Assembly: GCA_017389885.1 (NCBI GenBank)
Contig: JAFPDR010000032.1
Location: 1-11,042 of the forward strand
Length of the DNA stretch: 11,042 nucleotides
Reading direction: 5' to 3'
Origin: Kiritimatiellia bacterium
GTDB lineage: Bacteria; Verrucomicrobiota; Kiritimatiellia; RFP12; UBA1067
Made by a program: the position numbers and the translations under genes. The notes under the pieces are model-generated. The model was not told where the DNA came from, made no database searches, and saw nothing but the letters and a program-made list of their open reading frames with translations. Numbering within the stretch: position 1 is the first letter of the stretch; each line of letters begins with the position of its first letter. Shown here in pieces: positions 7,475 through 11,042 of this stretch.

Positions 7475-10400
7475 ATTTCGTTGACGCCGGCCTTGAGCTC
7501 GACGGACGCCCCGCCGAACTCGAACGTGCCGGGGACGGGAGTCTTCACGGTGCCCTTCGCCTTGCCGCCCTCGAAGGAGAGGTCGACCTCGATCCACCCC
7601 TTCGGATGCGGATGCGTCGCCTTGAGCGACTTGAGCTGGCCGGGGCACGGCGCGACGCGCACCTTCGCGAAGAACGGCGCGTCGGACCTGATTCCGGCGA
7701 GGCCCGTCTGCATGAACCAGAGCGGATGCGCGCCCCAGGCGTGGCAGTCGCTCCTCGACTCGTACTGACCGTTCTCGCCGCTGTCCGGCGACTCCTGCGT
7801 CGTCGCGAGGCCCTTCTTCACGTAGTCGCGCCAGAGGTCGAGGCGCTTCAGGAAGAGGTCGCCGCGCCCGAACTTGAAGTAGGTCTCGAAGAGGTAGTAC
7901 GAGAAGTACACCGTGCAGCGCTTGAGGTCCTTGTCCTCGATGAGGTGGCGGAAAGCCGACTCCGCCTTGTCCGCGGGCAGCGCGTCGCCGATGAGCGCGA
8001 GGGCCTGCGCATGTTCGGAGAAGTCCTTCTTCGCAGGCGTGTCGGCGAGTATGCCGCGTCCGTCGTCCCAGAACTTCTCGACGATCTTCGCCTTGAGCCG
8101 CCTGGACTTCTCCTCCCAGTACCTGGCCTGCAGCTCGTTGCCGAGGGCGCGCTCCGCCGTCGCCGCAGAGCGCATGGCGAGGTTCCAGTAGAGGTTGAGC
8201 TCGGCGTTCACGCCTTCACCCGCGCGGCACCCTGGCGCAGTGCCGTCTCCGTCCCAGCCTACCGTCCAGTCCATGAAGTTCCAGCCCGGCAGGTTCTCGA
8301 GAAGTCCGTCCGCGTTCTCGTAGTACTCCATTCCGGCCATCGACTTCCTGAGGCCCGGGATCCTCGCGCGGAGCCACTCGCGGTCCGCGTGGTTCATCGC
8401 GTAGTCGCCGTACATGAGCAGGTAGCAGAGCGTGTAGCTCGCGCCTTCCTGGAGTCCGCGCGTCGGCCAGTTGAACGGACACTGCCCGTCGTCGCGCGTC
8501 CCGAGGTCGTAGAGCTCGATCGCGCGCTTGATGATGCGGTCGTCGCGCGAGAGCGCCGAGAGGACGTTGAGCTGCACGCGCGTGTCGCCGGGGTACATCT
8601 GCTGCTCGAAGAACGGGCAGTCGAAGAGCATCTCGTGGCAGCACATCTGCATCGCCCTCGCGCAGATGCGGCGTATCCCGGCGAGGGACGCGTCGTCCGG
8701 CGACTCGAACACGCTCTCCATCTCGACGGGGTAGCGGTTCTCAAAGAGGACCACGGAGTCGACCGTGAGCGGCTCGTCCTTCGTCTCGACGTCGATGCGG
8801 CACCACTTGCCGCAGCGGAACCACGGAGAGGAGAACACCGCGCCGGAGCGTCCGTCGCTCACGAACGTGTCGCCGAAGGCCGGGAGGAACCGTCCGACGA
8901 TCTTGCCGCGCGCGCCCGGCTCGCTCGTCTTGAGGTGGTTGTCGCCTCGCTTGGTCGCCTCGCCGAGGCAGAACGCCATGCGGGCGCCCTTTCCGCCGGA
9001 GAGCCTCACCTCGGGATAGACGCAGTAGTAGTTGCCGAGGTCCCACGCGATCTGCATCTTCGTGTTGGCGGGGACGGTGAACGGCTTCGTCATGTCGATC
9101 GTCTCCTCCGCCTCGGCCTCGGTGTAGACGTGGCGCGCCCTTAAGCCGACGCCCTTCGCGACGGCCTTGACGCGCCCGGGGACGACGGGGACCTCGGTCT
9201 GGTCGGGAAGCTGCGACGGGAAGAGCATCCACCCGCCGGTGCGCCCTCCCCAGTTCTTGCTGCCCTCGATGCCCGCGGGCCCGCGCACGACCTCGGCCGT
9301 CTTCCACTCCGCGACGTCGCCGGCGTAAGGACCCGCGCCGGTCATCTCGAACTGCGAGCCCATCCCCCAGGCGCCCGAGTCCTTGTCCTTGCCGATGGGC
9401 GTCACGCCCGCGACCAGGCCCGCCTTCCACTCGGCCTTGCCCGTAGTGAGCCTCTCGTCGTACACGCCGGACGCCTTGAAGACGAAGCCCGCGCGGTAGG
9501 AGAGCTGGGCGAGCGCGCCGAACTCGCCGACGCGCCACACGACCGCCTCCACGGCATGGCGACCCGGCTCGAGGTCGGCCACGTACGTCTGGTACTGCCA
9601 GTTCTCGGTCGTGGAGCGGTTCGGCCCGCGCGCGACGAACTTCCCGTCTATCGTCAGGTAGAACCTCTCGTCCGCCGAGACGTCGAAGAGGAGCGAACCG
9701 TCGCCGGGAGCCACGTCGAACTCCTTCCTGAACTTCACGAACGCGACATCGCCCTCGACCTTCCTGCCCTTGCGGTCTCCCTCCCAGAAGTCGACCTTCC
9801 CGTAGCAGCGCCCCGAGTCGCCGGGGATCCACAGCCACGACGCATCGTCAATGGGCTGGCAGCGTATCACGTTCGTGCTGCCGCGCGTGACCCGCGGATC
9901 GCGGAAGGCGCGGCGGATGCGCCGCGTCCCCTCGACCGCGTCCATGACCGCGGCCTTGATCTCCTCGGCGCGCGAGGCCTCCATCCAGTCTGGCCTGTAC
10001 GCGCACTTCCTGACGTCCACCCCGAAGAGCTTCGCCGTGAACGCGAGGCCCTGCAGGTACTCGCCGTCGCGGTTGAAGTGGAAGTCGGGCTTCGTGAAGA
10101 GCGTGTTGCGCTCAGGCACGAACTCAGCCGCGGTCCCTACGGGGATCACGTCGAAGCCGTACTTCGCGGCGAAGAGCGCGTACGCGTCGTGCAGGCGCGC
10201 GTACATCTCGACCTGGTCGAAGCCGAAGTCCCTGAGGCGCTTGTCCCACGGCGGATAGCTCCACGTCTCCTGCACCACTATCTTCGCCTGCGGCGCAAGC
10301 TCGCGGATCTTCGCGACAAGGCTGTCGCCGAACGGCTGGTACGTCTCGGGACGCCAGCTGAAGTGGCTCGCCTGCTGGATCGTCACCACGTCCCACCTGT

Positions 10401-10797
10401 CGCCCGCGAGCATCGCCGGGATGTTCGAGCGCTTCTCGGGGGTGTTCTTCCAGCCGGTGCCGTCGGAAAGAGACGAGGCGAACGGGACCTTCGACTGGTC
10501 CGCGAGGGACGCGTAGCTCCAAGTCGTCCTGTACGGACGGAACGTCGCGTTGGTGGACGCCGCCACAACGTTGTTCCAGTGGCGCTCGAGGGAGCACCCG
10601 CCGATGTACAGCGACACCAGGTCGAGCTTGAGCCCCATCGACGCCGCGACAGGCGGCATCTGCTTGAGGTTGCATATCGAGAAACTGTTCCCGATCATGA
10701 GAACCTTGAGAGGCCTATCGGACTGCTTCTCCCCCTGTGCCGCAAACGCAAGCGACACCGCGGCTACCGCCGCCAACAGCACTGATGATTTTTTCAT
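7471..10797 (-). CDS. Fusion of SGNH/DUF4886-type esterase and GH78 alpha-L-rhamnosidase
   Basis: Secreted two-enzyme protein of 1108 residues with a signal peptide at about 1-20 (MKKSSVLLAAVAAVSLAFAA). Residues 30 to about 265 are an SGNH hydrolase of the DUF4886 type: LMIGNSFS with nucleophile S38, IGGCSLERHW, DVVTIQQASHFSW, and DFHFNRDGEY with D238 and H240 completing the triad. From about residue 310, beta-sandwich regions lead into a GH78 barrel. D726, E731 and D738 in the DCPFFEQQMYPGDTR segment have the same D-x4-E-x6-D spacing as the active-site acids of Bacillus RhaB (D567, E572, D579). E1002 is the likely catalytic base and is followed by DCHAWGAHP. The C-terminal beta domain is complete. 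It would remove terminal alpha-L-rhamnose and probably acetyl or other ester groups. The start at 10797 is preferred over upstream in-frame codons because of the signal peptide and the -10 box at 10805-10810. First gene of the operon. Confidence 0.9.
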   Translation of the reverse strand: MKKSSVLLAAVAAVSLAFAAQGEKQSDRPLKVLMIGNSFSICNLKQMPPVAASMGLKLDLVSLYIGGCSLERHWNNVVAASTNATFRPYRTTWSYASLADQSKVPFASSLSDGTGWKNTPEKRSNIPAMLAGDRWDVVTIQQASHFSWRPETYQPFGDSLVAKIRELAPQAKIVVQETWSYPPWDKRLRDFGFDQVEMYARLHDAYALFAAKYGFDVIPVGTAAEFVPERNTLFTKPDFHFNRDGEYLQGLAFTAKLFGVDVRKCAYRPDWMEASRAEEIKAAVMDAVEGTRRIRRAFRDPRVTRGSTNVIRCQPIDDASWLWIPGDSGRCYGKVDFWEGDRKGRKVEGDVAFVKFRKEFDVAPGDGSLLFDVSADERFYLTIDGKFVARGPNRSTTENWQYQTYVADLEPGRHAVEAVVWRVGEFGALAQLSYRAGFVFKASGVYDERLTTGKAEWKAGLVAGVTPIGKDKDSGAWGMGSQFEMTGAGPYAGDVAEWKTAEVVRGPAGIEGSKNWGGRTGGWMLFPSQLPDQTEVPVVPGRVKAVAKGVGLRARHVYTEAEAEETIDMTKPFTVPANTKMQIAWDLGNYYCVYPEVRLSGGKGARMAFCLGEATKRGDNHLKTSEPGARGKIVGRFLPAFGDTFVSDGRSGAVFSSPWFRCGKWCRIDVETKDEPLTVDSVVLFENRYPVEMESVFESPDDASLAGIRRICARAMQMCCHEMLFDCPFFEQQMYPGDTRVQLNVLSALSRDDRIIKRAIELYDLGTRDDGQCPFNWPTRGLQEGASYTLCYLLMYGDYAMNHADREWLRARIPGLRKSMAGMEYYENADGLLENLPGWNFMDWTVGWDGDGTAPGCRAGEGVNAELNLYWNLAMRSAATAERALGNELQARYWEEKSRRLKAKIVEKFWDDGRGILADTPAKKDFSEHAQALALIGDALPADKAESAFRHLIEDKDLKRCTVYFSYYLFETYFKFGRGDLFLKRLDLWRDYVKKGLATTQESPDSGENGQYESRSDCHAWGAHPLWFMQTGLAGIRSDAPFFAKVRVAPCPGQLKSLKATHPHPKGWIEVDLSFEGGKAKGTVKTPVPGTFEFGGASVELKAGVNEI

Positions 10798-10804
10798 GCG
10801 GGTA

Positions 10805-10833
10805 ATTATACCAAAATAACCTCCCGCTGAAAA
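10805..10833 (-). promoter_or_regulatory. Promoter of the glycan operon, apparently leaderless
   Basis: On the minus strand a perfect TATAAT (RC of 10805-10810, preceded by TTGG) lies only 7 bases before the rhamnosidase ATG. Seventeen bases upstream, 10828-10833 reads TTTTCA, matching TTGACA at four of six positions. Transcription would start at or within a base or two of the ATG, leaving no room for a ribosome binding site. The extended TGGTATAAT motif is identical to that before htpG. Confidence 0.6.
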
Positions 10834-10840
10834 CCGCCGC

Positions 10841-10858
10841 GGCCGACAAAATACGGCC
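10841..10858. promoter_or_regulatory. Possible operator: GGCCG-N8-CGGCC inverted repeat
   Basis: GGCCG (10841-10845) and CGGCC (10854-10858) form a perfect 5-bp inverted repeat around eight AT-rich bases, just upstream of the predicted -35 of the operon. The position suits a regulator site, such as for the operon's own GntR-LacI protein. Short GC palindromes are common by chance in GC-rich DNA, so support is weak. Confidence 0.25.
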
Positions 10859-10862
10859 AACG

Positions 10863-10911
10863 CATTAAAAGCCGATTCTTCCCCTTTGGGGCCCCTGAAT
10901 CGTTTTTAATG
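10863..10911. terminator. Inverted repeat resembling a bidirectional intrinsic terminator
   Basis: The left arm, CATTAAAAGCCGATTC (10863-10878), and right arm, GAATCGTTTTTAATG (10897-10911), are near-perfect reverse complements. Between them lies CCCCTTTGGGGCCCCT, which can form its own CCCC/GGGG hairpin. An A-run on the left and a T-run on the right flank the stem, as in two-way terminators. It would most simply end leftward transcription from a gene beyond the right edge, insulating the glycan operon promoter. The stem is mostly AT, so strength is uncertain, and it could instead be part of a mobile-element end. Confidence 0.4.
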
Positions 10912-11040
10912 TGTCAAGTCCTGACTTAAAGTTGACACTTTCGTAGTTTGTTGTTTTGTGGTGCTTTTTCGGTAAGTGGGCTTGAAGGCGGAGTGCTGTC
11001 CGGCCGGGGTGGCGCGGCGCCTGTCGGGAGAGCCGGTGAA
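10906..11040 (-). other. Possible 3' end of an unidentified minus-strand gene
   Basis: A minus-strand frame is open from the right edge for 44 codons (beginning FTGSPDRRRATPAG, ending KVSTLSQDLTH) and stops with TAA at 10908-10906 inside the terminator-like repeat. Its right part has strongly GC-rich third positions, as in the window's real genes; its left part is AT-rich. The same third-position signal fits a plus-strand frame starting with GTG at 10976, so direction is unsettled. No family is recognised. It could be a transposase tail if the neighbouring inverted repeat is an element end. Confidence 0.2.
10911..10938. repeat. Nested inverted repeat GTGTCAA...TTGACAC
   Basis: GTGTCAA (10911-10917) and TTGACAC (10932-10938) are perfect reverse complements around 14 bases. 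Inside, AAGTC-CT-GACTT (10916-10927) forms a second perfect 5-bp repeat. It shares its first base with the adjoining terminator-like repeat. TGTCAA/TTGACA ends are seen in several IS families, so a mobile-element terminus is possible, but no target duplication or transposase is visible. Confidence 0.35.
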
Positions 11041-11042
11041 GC

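Noticed and set aside
10798..10860. Upstream extension of the rhamnosidase fusion by 21 codons
   Set aside because: It would put a non-signal-like segment before a good signal peptide and would cover the predicted -10 box.
10932..10960. Plus-strand promoter starting at TTGACA
   Set aside because: TTGACA is exact, but the hexamer 17 bases downstream is TTTGTG, with no TATAAT-like box nearby; the TTGACA belongs to the inverted repeat.

Overview
This GC-rich window carries six recognisable genes, all on the minus strand, so transcription runs right to left. Five form a tight glycan-degradation operon. The sixth, htpG, lies downstream with its own promoter and runs off the left edge. The host cannot be named with certainty. 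There is no SusC/SusD or TonB-type gene, the core promoters read TGGTATAAT, a GntR-LacI hybrid regulator sits inside the operon, and the genes encode secreted GH78, GH92 and GH5 enzymes with simple Sec signals. This is most like GC-rich members of the PVC superphylum (Kiritimatiellota, Lentisphaerota or Verrucomicrobiota). That placement is inference.

Layout in transcription order. At 10906-11042 there is unassigned, structured DNA with two back-to-back inverted repeats and perhaps the end of a neighbouring gene or insertion element. A promoter with TATAAT only 7 bases before the ATG lies at 10805-10833. It drives a 1108-residue fusion of an SGNH/DUF4886-type esterase and a GH78 alpha-L-rhamnosidase (7471-10797). 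A 55-base gap holds a tandem 20-bp repeat and two overlapping mini-frames. Then follow a serine-hydrolase lipoprotein of the class C beta-lactamase fold (6186-7415), a GH92 alpha-mannosidase (4015-6189), a GntR-LacI regulator (2885-4018) and a GH5 glycanase (1641-2888). The last four genes are joined by three consecutive ATGA stop/start overlaps. Two 29-bp direct repeats containing hairpins separate GH5 from htpG (1-1530, C-terminus missing).

How they fit together. Rhamnosidase, alpha-mannosidase, a beta-glycanase and two likely esterase-type hydrolases, all exported, suggest stepwise breakdown of a decorated, probably acylated heteroglycan outside the cytoplasm. The embedded regulator probably senses a released sugar and controls its own operon. 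No transporter or cytoplasmic sugar-catabolic gene is present here. The most notable points are the esterase-rhamnosidase fusion, the chain of overlapping stops and starts (including the mini-frames before the lipoprotein gene), the inverted repeat around the htpG -10 box, and the nearly leaderless promoters. I see no clear evidence of a wholly new system.
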